From Buttiauxella massiliensis (lineage in GTDB: Bacteria > Pseudomonadota > Gammaproteobacteria > Enterobacterales > Enterobacteriaceae): a stretch of DNA of 64,000 bases. A program made the translations under genes and the position numbers. Position 1 is the stretch's first letter, and every line of letters starts with the position of its first letter. The notes under the pieces are model-generated. The model was not told the origin of the DNA and made no database searches. It saw nothing but the letters and a program-made list of their open reading frames with translations. Location: the NCBI RefSeq assembly GCF_902500225.1, contig NZ_LR722653.1, positions 1 through 64,000 on the forward strand. The letters run 5' to 3'. Shown here one piece after another: positions 16,152-23,532 of the stretch.

Positions 16152-16226
16152 GATTATTCCTCACTATTAAATGATATTTGTTTGTTTTTTATTTTTCCGC
16201 CCCATAAATGAGGCTGGATGGATTTT

Positions 16227-16526
16227 TTAAACAATACCCAATCTCTTTTTGTGATTAGCACGTAGTGTCATCAATACCACCACCTTATCAACCATTTTTA
16301 CTGAATGTCCTACTTCAAAATACTCGGCCTTGACTACTTTTTTAAACGATGAGCTTGCATTTTTGATACAACCCTTATAAATACTATCCATGAATGCATC
16401 ATCTTCCATTAAAACCTCAACTTCATCTGGATGACTTTCCTTAAGCGTATTTATTTTCATTTCATAGAACAAACTTGCCATATGCATGAAAACCTTCCGG
16501 GATTCTTTTATCAGTTTTTCACTCAT
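16227..16526 (-). CDS. Small helical protein, member C of the paralogue array
   Basis: 99 residues from ATG 16526, chosen over GTG 16541 because GAGAGGTAATAAC precedes the ATG. It contains SRKVFMHMASLFYEMKINTL, LMEDDAFMDSIYKGCIKNAS, SSFKKV and VKMVDKVVVLMTLR. The order of segments corresponds to its neighbours. The gene begins 17 bases downstream of the preceding one. Function unknown. Confidence 0.55.
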   Translation of the reverse strand: MSEKLIKESRKVFMHMASLFYEMKINTLKESHPDEVEVLMEDDAFMDSIYKGCIKNASSSFKKVVKAEYFEVGHSVKMVDKVVVLMTLRANHKKRLGIV

Positions 16527-16542
16527 GTTATTACCTCTCACT

Positions 16543-16923
16543 TTAGAATACAGACTGTCTATTATGGCTTAGCTCTACACTTTTATAATAAAAGGTAACG
16601 CTGTTTTCATCATGGCATTTAATAACAAAATCATGATAACTTGTTAGAACAATCTTAACCTCATGAAAATGTATTTCCTTTGTCTGCTTTCCTTCTTCTT
16701 TCCATTCATCTAATGTCATGCTAATCACACACCTAATATATCTTTCTACAGAAAATCCATCATTGATTATTTTTAAAAATAAATCATCCTCCATGCTATA
16801 ATACATATAGTGTATTAGCTCATTGTATGTACCTATCACATTAGAGATGAAACTTGCTGTTTCAGGGGTTGTTGCGATTATTTTAATCGATGTTTCTTTC
16901 CATTCCATACTTTTCTCGTTCAT
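16543..16923 (-). CDS. Small helical protein, member B of the paralogue array
   Basis: 126 residues from ATG 16923 (AGAGGAAAATAA upstream). It contains PETASFISNVIGTYNELIHY, FLKIINDGFSVERYIRCVIS, MTLDEW and IHFHEVKIVLTSYHDF, again the shared two-helix plus HEV/DEV element order. A C-terminal tail of about 25 residues is unique to it. Function unknown. Confidence 0.55.
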   Translation of the reverse strand: MNEKSMEWKETSIKIIATTPETASFISNVIGTYNELIHYMYYSMEDDLFLKIINDGFSVERYIRCVISMTLDEWKEEGKQTKEIHFHEVKIVLTSYHDFVIKCHDENSVTFYYKSVELSHNRQSVF

Positions 16924-16939
16924 TTATTTTCCTCTTTCA

Positions 16940-17251
16940 TTATAAGTAAAAGCAGTACAGTGAATACATGGATTTTAGATTCCCTTTAACTTCATCTATA
17001 AATAACATGTATTCCATTCGTGAATCATCCTTCATCACTTTATTAAAGTCATCTTTTGTTCTCTCTATAACCTTATTAAAAACTTCTTCAATATATTGCC
17101 TGTCGTAGAAATGTCGCTTATAGTCATCCCCCATACACTCAACCATAACCTGAAGATGTTTCTTAAAGTTTTTTATCGCTAGTTCCATAAATATTTCCGT
17201 TTCGTCATTGCTGACTATAAATCTGCACGGTGGGATATCATTTCTTTTCAT
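16940..17251 (-). CDS. Small helical protein, member A of the paralogue array
   Basis: 103 residues from ATG 17251 (AAGGAG five bases upstream). It contains DETEIFMELAIKNFKKHLQV, YDRQYIEEVFNKVIERTKDD, FNKV and FIDEVKGNLKSMY. It is the first of six tandem same-strand genes and lies 29 bases after the AlpA-like gene, so the operon probably begins upstream of alpA. Function unknown. Confidence 0.55.
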   Translation of the reverse strand: MKRNDIPPCRFIVSNDETEIFMELAIKNFKKHLQVMVECMGDDYKRHFYDRQYIEEVFNKVIERTKDDFNKVMKDDSRMEYMLFIDEVKGNLKSMYSLYCFYL

Positions 17252-17280
17252 ATTAACTCCTTATTTTTAATATATTTATT

Positions 17281-17496
17281 TTAGATGTGATTGCGAGAAT
17301 CAGAAATGACTTGGTAAATCCATTCATCAATCTCACTTTCAATAAAAGCTATCGAACGCAATCCGGTTTTTACTTGCTTAGGAAATTTACCTTCTCTTAT
17401 TAGGGTATATATCCACGTTTTACCATAACCAGTTCTTCTTTTTACTTCCGGTAAGCGAATCAGTTTCGGATGTTTATCTGTTTTGATTTGAACCAT
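17281..17496 (-). CDS. AlpA-family DNA-binding regulator
   Basis: 71 residues from ATG 17496 (AGGAGATAAAT upstream). KLIRLPEVKRRTGYGKTWIY (11-30), LIREGKFPKQVK and SEIDEWI form the AlpA/excisionase-type winged helix: a helix-turn-helix over the R-TG-K/S-TWIY turn and the G-x-FPKQV wing. In P4-type elements such proteins act as transcription activators or excision factors. Its position before the paralogue array and next to a pair of inverted 12-bp sites suggests it controls this operon or excision. Confidence 0.85.
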   Translation of the reverse strand: MVQIKTDKHPKLIRLPEVKRRTGYGKTWIYTLIREGKFPKQVKTGLRSIAFIESEIDEWIYQVISDSRNHI

Positions 17497-17554
17497 ATTT
17501 ATCTCCTGTGTTGTTCGATGGAGATAATTCTAGGATTTTGGCTGGTTTTAAACT

Positions 17555-17637
17555 AGGGATGTTCACCAACCGTGAGTTTCGCGGAAATTTTGGAGGGATA
17601 CTCTTTATAGGGACGTTCGCAGATTGTGAACATCCCT
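17555..17637. promoter_or_regulatory. Inverted and direct 12-bp sites upstream of alpA
   Basis: AGGGATGTTCAC at 17555-17566 is exactly complementary to GTGAACATCCCT at 17626-17637, and a diverged direct copy AGGGACGTTCGC lies at 17609-17620. The three sites fill the gap between alpA and the DUF6387-type gene, both of which read leftward. They are candidate AlpA binding sites. Confidence 0.6.
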
Positions 17638-17642
17638 TATGT

Positions 17643-18506
17643 TTACTTTTTGTTTTTATCCGTAGCTTTATCGTTAAATGTAATAACTTCAGTGATCTTC
17701 CAATCCTTTAACATATTGTTTTTAATATAGAAATCATTTAAAACCTTAAAGTACTCATCCTTATCGAGATAACTTTTCGCGTAATCATAATCAGTATCTT
17801 TGATGTTATCACGGCTCCGAACCCCACCAGTACCATGTAGAATGTCAGCTAAGATGTTGAAAGGTATGTTCTTACTTTCGTTATAGAGCTGTTCCCATGA
17901 TATCAAATCCATCAAAGGGATGACTTTGTAATCAAGTATTCTTTCAAAGGTCTTATGACCAAACCTAAACTTTCGTTTCGGGGGTTTAGGCGTTTTTAGG
18001 TGCTTTTGCCATAGAGCAATCAGCACTTGCAGGTGTTCTGCGAGATCATCACTGCTGGCTTCTTCCAAGTCAATTTCAATCAGCATCTTGTTAGCTGGGT
18101 TCATCCCCCCCTGTTTCAGATACTCAGAGATGTAGTCAGAACTCACTGCAACAGGATCTGTTTGCTCTGAAGTCTCCAGCCGATACATAGCCCGCCCATA
18201 GTTAAACAATTGAACTCTGGTCATTGGTCTTACAGCATAGCTATGCAACAGTCTGTGATTGTCTGAAATCCAGTCCGATTGAAGTATCACATCACCACAT
18301 CTGATTTTGGCATCGTGGTATATAGCTTGCATTTGATTATCTTTGCCTGCTGTTTCCCATTGTTGTCTTGTTTTGTAAGCCAACATCCGTCTTTCAAGCT
18401 CTGCATAGATTTGTTCTAGCGTGAGGTCTTTCAGGCCATCATATCGGCGTACATCAAACCAAGATAACGCAGTCCTGATTTCTTCTATTTCTTTTTGTGT
18501 AGTCAT
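17643..18506 (-). CDS. DUF6387-type island protein
   Basis: 287 residues from ATG 18506 (GGAAGAACA upstream). It begins IEEIRTALSWFDVRRYDGLK, then LEQIYAELERRMLAYK, matching proteins annotated DUF6387 that sit near integrases and AlpA genes in enterobacterial islands. The rest is rich in charged residues, with an acidic segment (IEIDLEEASSDDLAEHLQVL) and a basic KPPKRKFRFGHKTFERILDY segment. No catalytic motif is visible. It ends inside the inverted-repeat region in front of alpA. Role unknown; the family name is from memory and moderately secure. Confidence 0.6.
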   Translation of the reverse strand: MTTQKEIEEIRTALSWFDVRRYDGLKDLTLEQIYAELERRMLAYKTRQQWETAGKDNQMQAIYHDAKIRCGDVILQSDWISDNHRLLHSYAVRPMTRVQLFNYGRAMYRLETSEQTDPVAVSSDYISEYLKQGGMNPANKMLIEIDLEEASSDDLAEHLQVLIALWQKHLKTPKPPKRKFRFGHKTFERILDYKVIPLMDLISWEQLYNESKNIPFNILADILHGTGGVRSRDNIKDTDYDYAKSYLDKDEYFKVLNDFYIKNNMLKDWKITEVITFNDKATDKNKK

Positions 18507-18884
18507 TGTTCTTCCGATTGCTTTTGTGTTTCATAAAAGTTAACCCATTCAACATGATAGAGAAAGTGGAAAAGAGGTGCGGGTTTTCAGAATGGTGTGA
18601 GAGCAGATAGTAATCTTGGATGTAAGTGCTTTAGCCTTGACTAAACATTCTTTCTTTACTAATAATTAACTAATTGTTTTATATCAATTACTTTAACGAT
18701 AATAACGACAACACCATGTTGATAATGAAATAAAAGTGAGATGCTTATAGTTGGATGGTTAAGACAACAACCAATTGTTTTTAATTGACATTATTTTCAT
18801 AAGAAAACAATAATTATGGTAAATATGTTGGTAAATATTCGAGTAAATTTCACAAACCCACTAATAACAGGAGATACAGATGAA
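18507..18884. other. Island end region with no gene
   Basis: 378 bases of AT-rich sequence between the last island gene and the attachment repeat. No open frame with support, no terminator and no RNA gene are visible. Short AATTGTTTT/ACAATTA-type words may be integrase arm sites. Confidence 0.4.
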
Positions 18885-18908
18885 GTTCGAGTCCAGTCAG
18901 AGGAGCCA
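18885..18908 (+). repeat. Attachment site: 24-bp copy of the tRNA-Asn 3' end
   Basis: The 24 bases from GTTCGAGTCCAG to AGAGGAGCCA are identical to 30170-30193, the T-arm/acceptor end of the intact tRNA-Asn gene, and in the same orientation. This is the usual distal repeat left when an element integrates at a tRNA 3' end. It marks the right border of the island to the left, whose own tRNA-Asn would lie before the window. Confidence 0.88.
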
Positions 18909-18974
18909 AATTCTTGTTTTCATGCATTCCTGCAAATCTCTTTATGATTTTGATTCAAAACCCTCAGTTCCAAA

Positions 18975-19222
18975 CCTTCTGATAAACCTTTCAAACTGAG
19001 CGATGCTCAGGTTTTCTATTTGCTTTTCAATCCCGACGGTTCCAGTCTCTGGTATCTCAAATATCGCTTTAACGGCAAAAAATCTCGCATTGGTTTAGGG
19101 GCTTATCCCGCATTGTCTCTTGCAGAAGCCTGACAGCAACGTGATGGCATCCGAAAACTGCTGACTCAAGCGTCTTGCCAAAAAACCGCTCAGCTATTTA
19201 GCATCGACTGGTTCTGGCTCTA
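18975..19222 (+). pseudogene. P4-type integrase N-terminal remnant
   Basis: Directly after the attachment repeat, one frame reads PSDKPFKLSDAQVFYLLFNP, then WYLKYRFNGKKSRIGLGAYP, ALSLAEA, then a TGA stop (19132-19134), then QQRDGIRKLLTQAS. This is the arm-binding N-terminal domain (DUF4102) of P4-family tyrosine integrases. The catalytic domain is missing altogether. It is the relic of an older element inserted at the same tRNA, now separated from that tRNA by the newer island. Confidence 0.9.
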
Positions 19223-19252
19223 ACCAGGTTTTTGCGTTTCTACCGCAACCCG

Positions 19253-19840
19253 TCATTCCCGCACCTGCTGCAGGCGGTTCACCAGTTCTGCCAGGCTGCC
19301 CGCCTGCATCTTTTCCATTACGCGAGCGCGATGCACTTCTACTGTGCGCACCGCAATATTCATGCTGTCGGCAATCTCGCGATTAAATAACCCGTTTGCC
19401 ACAAGCCCTGCGAGTTCCCGCTCTTTGGGGGTGAGTTGCTGATAACAGGTAACAATCTTTTGCCGGTCAAACTCTTGTGCGGAAACCAGTAATGCGTGCT
19501 CTAAAGCAATCTGAAGGGGCTTTGCCGCAACGGGCTTTTGCAGAAAATCGACGGCGCCGCGTTTCATTTGCTCCACCGCCATTGGCACATCGCCATGACC
19601 TGTAAGGAACACCACCGCCAGCGTACTGCCGCGCCGCAACATATCCTCATGCACACCCTGCCCGTCCATCACTGGCATGCGCATATCCAGCAACAACACT
19701 CCGGTCTGGTACAGCTCGGCCTGAGACAAAAATACCGCTCCCTCATTCCAGCAGCGAACATCGTACCCCAGGCTTTCAAGCAAAAATGCGCAGGCTTTGG
19801 TCACTGCCACATCGTCATCCAGCAAATGAATTATCGCCAT
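19253..19840 (-). CDS. ttrR: Tetrathionate response regulator TtrR
   Basis: 195 residues. The receiver domain (1-115) has the acidic pair D8/D9, phospho-acceptor D52 in LLLDMRMPVMDG, T79-G80-H81 and K102 (FLQKPVAAKP). A LuxR-type helix-turn-helix follows (LTPKERELAGLVANGLFNRE, TVEVHRARVMEKM). It activates ttrBCA when tetrathionate is present and oxygen is low. The start overlaps the end of ttrS by 26 bases, so the pair is translationally coupled. It ends near the integrase remnant. Confidence 0.95.
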   Translation of the reverse strand: MAIIHLLDDDVAVTKACAFLLESLGYDVRCWNEGAVFLSQAELYQTGVLLLDMRMPVMDGQGVHEDMLRRGSTLAVVFLTGHGDVPMAVEQMKRGAVDFLQKPVAAKPLQIALEHALLVSAQEFDRQKIVTCYQQLTPKERELAGLVANGLFNREIADSMNIAVRTVEVHRARVMEKMQAGSLAELVNRLQQVRE

Positions 19841-21581
19841 CGCGGCTTCGTTCCTCTCTGTCCGTGAAATCTAACACTACAGCCGCACCTGTCAGGCCAT
19901 CCGGGGCTTTGTGATTCTGGATAGTAATTTCGCCCTGCCCGTAACGGACCAGCCGTTGGCAAATCACCAGCCCTAATCCCATCCCTTCTTCGCGGGTTGT
20001 CACAAAGGGTTGGAAGGCTTGCCGCAATAACATTTCATCAATCCCTCCGGCATTATCCTGCAAGGTGATTCGCGCGCCGCCATTTTTATGCTGCGCCATA
20101 ATCCACACCGTTGCCGCTCCCGCCTGAGCCGCATTTAGGATAAGGTTTGTCAGCACCTGTTCAAGCAGGACCGGCGGCAGGTGCACGGTCAACTCAGAAT
20201 GTACTTCCATTTGCAGCGTGACTGCCGGTAAATTCTGCGCCATGCGTAATAATCGCCAGACGTGCAAAATAGCGTCATGAATATTGACCTGCCCCCACTC
20301 CTCCGTCATGACCGGATTTCCCTGCGACTGGCTCACCCAATGGCGCAAATTTCGTAGCGTATCGGCTGCACGTTGTGCCTGGCTGTCAATTTCTTTCAGG
20401 GCGGGGAGCAACGGATGCTGCTCATCCTGCGATTCAAGTCGGATCAGGCAGCCCCCGGCATAGTGACGAATAGCGCAAAGTGGTTGATTAAGCTCATGGG
20501 CAAAACCGGAGGTCATCTCCCCCAGGACACTCATTTGTCTTGCCGTTTCCAGCGCCTGTTCTTGCTGGCGCAACAGTACATTATTGCGTTCCAATTGCTG
20601 ACCGCGCCGCCGCACCAGCAGCATGACCCAGATGTAATTTAGCGTGAGCAACAGTAACACCAGCGCAACTGCGCCCATCGCGACCTGGTGTTGGATCAAC
20701 CAGCTTTTGATATCCAGCCACAAACGTCTCTGTTGCGGATGCTGGCGCACATCGTGTAACAGCGCTTCAACCTGGCTGGTAGAAGCCGGAGCCCCCCAAT
20801 GAAAAGGGGCGGTTTCTGGTGCATTAAACAGTACCCGTGTGACACGGTCCGCCAGTTCATCACTGACCGTCGGCAGTGCCGCAAAAGACCAGTCGGGATA
20901 AAGCGGTGTACTGGTTAAACAGGGAATGGAGGCAGGATGATCGATCAGCGCCACAAAATCTTCTTTACGGACAAGCCCTTCTTTATCCATATTTTCCAGC
21001 AGGCATACCGGCACAATCGCCGCCTGTACGGCTTTTTCGCGTAGTAAATACACCAGGGCATCGGCCGGGAAGCCGGTAAAACGTAACTGCAAGTCCCGTT
21101 CAGGGCGAATTCCGGCATCATTTAACGCCTTATACCCCAGCAAATAGCCGCCAAAAGCCTGTGCATCAATCGCGCCCACCGTTTTGCCGATCAGATCGTG
21201 TACCGAGGTGATACCGCTGTCGCGCCTGGCCAGGATAGCACTGCCGATAACATTGCTCGCCGCTTTGCCGCCGCGCGTGGAACGCAAAGAAGCCAGCCAG
21301 CGTAATGGTGAATGGCTGTTCAATTGCACAAACTGCGCGGGGTTAGTCACCACGAACTGCACCGTTTTACGGTTCACTGCCTCCTGCATTTGATGGAGAT
21401 CCAGCGGCTGGATATGAAACTCCTCGCCAGGAAGCTGTTGATTGAGGAGGGCTTCCAGCGGTTGCCAGTGGCTGCGAGTCTGCACCTCGCCACGCATCGC
21501 CAGAATGCCAATATTCCAAGACCCCGCCCATGCCACGCTGCTCATCATAATGGCTGACAGCAGTAATGCCAGGCGTCTCAT
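19815..21581 (-). CDS. ttrS: Tetrathionate sensor kinase TtrS
   Basis: 588 residues from ATG 21581, chosen because GAGAGG lies seven bases upstream (a GTG at 21596 overlaps that site). A cleavable signal peptide (MRRLALLLSAIMMSSVAWAG) leads into a periplasmic phosphonate-binding-like sensor domain (about 20-295). A transmembrane helix follows (about 303-325), then a histidine kinase: SGFAHELNQPLCAIRHYAGG carries the phospho-His, LTNLILNAAQA is the N box and DNAGGIDE and GMGLGLVICQRL are the ATP-binding G boxes. It senses tetrathionate and phosphorylates TtrR. It is divergent from ttrBCA. Confidence 0.95.
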   Translation of the reverse strand: MRRLALLLSAIMMSSVAWAGSWNIGILAMRGEVQTRSHWQPLEALLNQQLPGEEFHIQPLDLHQMQEAVNRKTVQFVVTNPAQFVQLNSHSPLRWLASLRSTRGGKAASNVIGSAILARRDSGITSVHDLIGKTVGAIDAQAFGGYLLGYKALNDAGIRPERDLQLRFTGFPADALVYLLREKAVQAAIVPVCLLENMDKEGLVRKEDFVALIDHPASIPCLTSTPLYPDWSFAALPTVSDELADRVTRVLFNAPETAPFHWGAPASTSQVEALLHDVRQHPQQRRLWLDIKSWLIQHQVAMGAVALVLLLLTLNYIWVMLLVRRRGQQLERNNVLLRQQEQALETARQMSVLGEMTSGFAHELNQPLCAIRHYAGGCLIRLESQDEQHPLLPALKEIDSQAQRAADTLRNLRHWVSQSQGNPVMTEEWGQVNIHDAILHVWRLLRMAQNLPAVTLQMEVHSELTVHLPPVLLEQVLTNLILNAAQAGAATVWIMAQHKNGGARITLQDNAGGIDEMLLRQAFQPFVTTREEGMGLGLVICQRLVRYGQGEITIQNHKAPDGLTGAAVVLDFTDREERSRDGDNSFAG

Positions 21582-21618
21582 CTTTATGCCTCTCACCGAA
21601 TTATCCCTGTTAAATATG

Positions 21619-21660
21619 TTGTTTTAGATCAACAACAAGACGGGTATGTGGTTAACCACA
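21619..21660. promoter_or_regulatory. FNR-like site and palindrome between ttrS and ttrB
   Basis: TTGTTTTAGATCAA at 21619-21632 matches the FNR pattern TTGAT-n4-ATCAA in nine of ten positions. TGTGGTTAACCACA at 21647-21660 is a perfect 14-bp palindrome of unknown binder, plausibly TtrR. Known ttr loci require FNR and TtrR for ttrBCA expression; which promoter each site serves is inferred. Confidence 0.6.
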
Positions 21661-21774
21661 ATAGAGTCCCCCCTCCCTGATTTTTACACTGTAAATCATA
21701 GACATTTTTAATACATCACCAGCCAGTCAACGACGTGACTTATGTTTTGTTGTTGCATCACGACGGGAGAAAAT

Positions 21775-22509
21775 ATGGATAGCAGCAAACGGCAGTTTCT
21801 CCAGCAACTGGGTATCCTGAGCGCGGGTGCCTCTTTAGTACCGCTGGCTCAGGCGAAATTCCCCTTCTCCCCTGAGCGACATGAAGGCTCCACGCGCCAT
21901 CGTTATGCCATGCTTATCGATCTGCGCCGTTGTATTGGCTGCCAGTCTTGTACGGTTAGTTGCGCCATTGAAAACCAGACACCACTGGGCGAATTCCGCA
22001 CCCATGTGAATCAATATCAGGTGCGACTGGAAGGCAAACTGAGCGTCACCAACGTGCTGCTACCCCGCCTGTGCAACCATTGCGATAACCCGCCTTGCGT
22101 TCCGGTCTGCCCGGTTCAGGCGACGTTTCAGCGAGAAGACGGCATTGTGGTGGTAGACAACACGCGTTGCGTCGGCTGCGCCTATTGCGTTCAGGCCTGC
22201 CCCTATGACGCACGCTTTATCAACCACGAAACACAAACTGCCGATAAATGTACCTTCTGCGTCCACCGTCTGGAAGCCGGATTACTCCCCGCTTGTGTGG
22301 AGTCTTGTGTTGGCGGCGCACGAATTATTGGTGATTTGAAGGATCCGAACAGCCGCATCGCGCAGATGCTTCAAGAGCACCGCAATGCCATCAAAGTACT
22401 GAAACCGGAGAACGGCACCCTACCCCACGTTTTCTACTTAGGTCTGGACGAGGCGTTCGTTACCCCATTGATGGGGCGCGCTCAACCCGCACTCTGGCAG
22501 GAGGTTTAA
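21775..22509 (+). CDS. ttrB: Tetrathionate reductase iron-sulfur subunit TtrB
   Basis: 244 residues from ATG 21775 (GGGAG upstream); the upstream in-frame ATG at 21742 would add a cysteine-rich leader with no ribosome site. The N terminus SSKRQFLQQLGILSAGASLV is a Tat-like signal with KR in place of RR. Four ferredoxin-type cysteine groups follow: CIGCQSCTVSC, CNHCDNPPCVPVC, CVGCAYCVQAC and CTFC...PACVESC, enough for four [4Fe-4S] clusters. It passes electrons from TtrC to TtrA in the periplasm. The stop codon abuts the ttrC start. Confidence 0.96.
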   Translation: MDSSKRQFLQQLGILSAGASLVPLAQAKFPFSPERHEGSTRHRYAMLIDLRRCIGCQSCTVSCAIENQTPLGEFRTHVNQYQVRLEGKLSVTNVLLPRLCNHCDNPPCVPVCPVQATFQREDGIVVVDNTRCVGCAYCVQACPYDARFINHETQTADKCTFCVHRLEAGLLPACVESCVGGARIIGDLKDPNSRIAQMLQEHRNAIKVLKPENGTLPHVFYLGLDEAFVTPLMGRAQPALWQEV

Positions 22510-23532
22510 ATGACGCATTCTCTGTTAATCGAGGAAGTGCTGGCTCGTCCGCAGGACATCAGTTGGCTCCCCTGGGCGGTGCAATACTTCTTTTTCATCG
22601 GCATTGCTGCGTGTGCGGCCTTGTTTGCCTGTGTGCTTCACTGGCGCAAAAACGAGTCGGCAAAACTGGAAAACCTGACGCTGCTGATTGCCTTAACCTG
22701 CGCCATTACCGCCCCACTGGCGCTAACGGCAGATCTGCACCAGACCGCTCGCTTCTGGCATTTCTACGCTTACCCAACGCCGTGGTCATGGATGCCCTGG
22801 GGCGCATTATTTTTACCGTTGTTCACCGGGTTTTTGGGATTGTGGTTTCTGGCCCAGCAGCTCAAACGCTTCACACACAAAAGTTACCGCGTGACGAAAT
22901 GGCTGGCGCTGGCAAGTGCCTTAACGGCAGTGGGATTACTAGTGTATACCGGTCGCGAAGTGTCTGTGGTACAGGCGCGCCCTGTCTGGTTTAGCTATGC
23001 GTTTCCTCTCGTGATGTTTCTCAGTGCTTTCCACACCTTTTTTGCTCTGCTCATTGTGTCGCTGCGCAGTGAACAGGCATTACAGCGGAAACTGGCCCAG
23101 GGGCAACTTTGGGCGTTGGGACTGCTTGCCATCGTAGTCGTGTTTTGGATCAGCGGTGACACGCTGTCTGGCACTGCTATTCGCGACTGGCTTGCAGTGG
23201 CCCCTTCCGCCAGAGGCTATGCTGCCGGTTGGGCCGTATTCTGGTGTTTATCTCTTGGTATTAGCGGCATGGCATTGCTTAAACCGTTATCCACGCCGTT
23301 ACGCATTTTGCAGGCGTTCAGCGCCATGGCGTTGTGCTGGCTGATACGCTGGACCTTACTGATTCAGGTGCAAACCATACCGAAATTTAACGCGCAATTT
23401 AACCCTTATACCCTGCCCGCAGGAACTGATGGCTGGCTCGCCATCTTCGGCACCTTTGGTTTGTGGATAGCGCTGCTCATTATAGTTCGTGAAACCGTGA
23501 ATGGTTTGGCAAGGAGAATGCAACATGGCTAA
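22510..23532 (+). CDS. ttrC: Tetrathionate reductase membrane subunit TtrC
   Basis: 340 residues, NrfD/PsrC-type integral membrane protein with about nine hydrophobic segments. It starts directly at the ttrB stop and overlaps ttrA by 8 bases, typical of a tightly coupled operon. The conserved periplasmic-side FWHFYAYPTPWSWMPWG region after the second helix is characteristic. It oxidises quinol in the inner membrane and hands electrons to TtrB. Confidence 0.96.
   Translation: MTHSLLIEEVLARPQDISWLPWAVQYFFFIGIAACAALFACVLHWRKNESAKLENLTLLIALTCAITAPLALTADLHQTARFWHFYAYPTPWSWMPWGALFLPLFTGFLGLWFLAQQLKRFTHKSYRVTKWLALASALTAVGLLVYTGREVSVVQARPVWFSYAFPLVMFLSAFHTFFALLIVSLRSEQALQRKLAQGQLWALGLLAIVVVFWISGDTLSGTAIRDWLAVAPSARGYAAGWAVFWCLSLGISGMALLKPLSTPLRILQAFSAMALCWLIRWTLLIQVQTIPKFNAQFNPYTLPAGTDGWLAIFGTFGLWIALLIIVRETVNGLARRMQHG

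Noticed and set aside
17508..17711. A 67-residue plus-strand open frame between alpA and the DUF6387-type gene
   Set aside because: It covers the inverted regulatory sites and the antisense end of the neighbouring gene.
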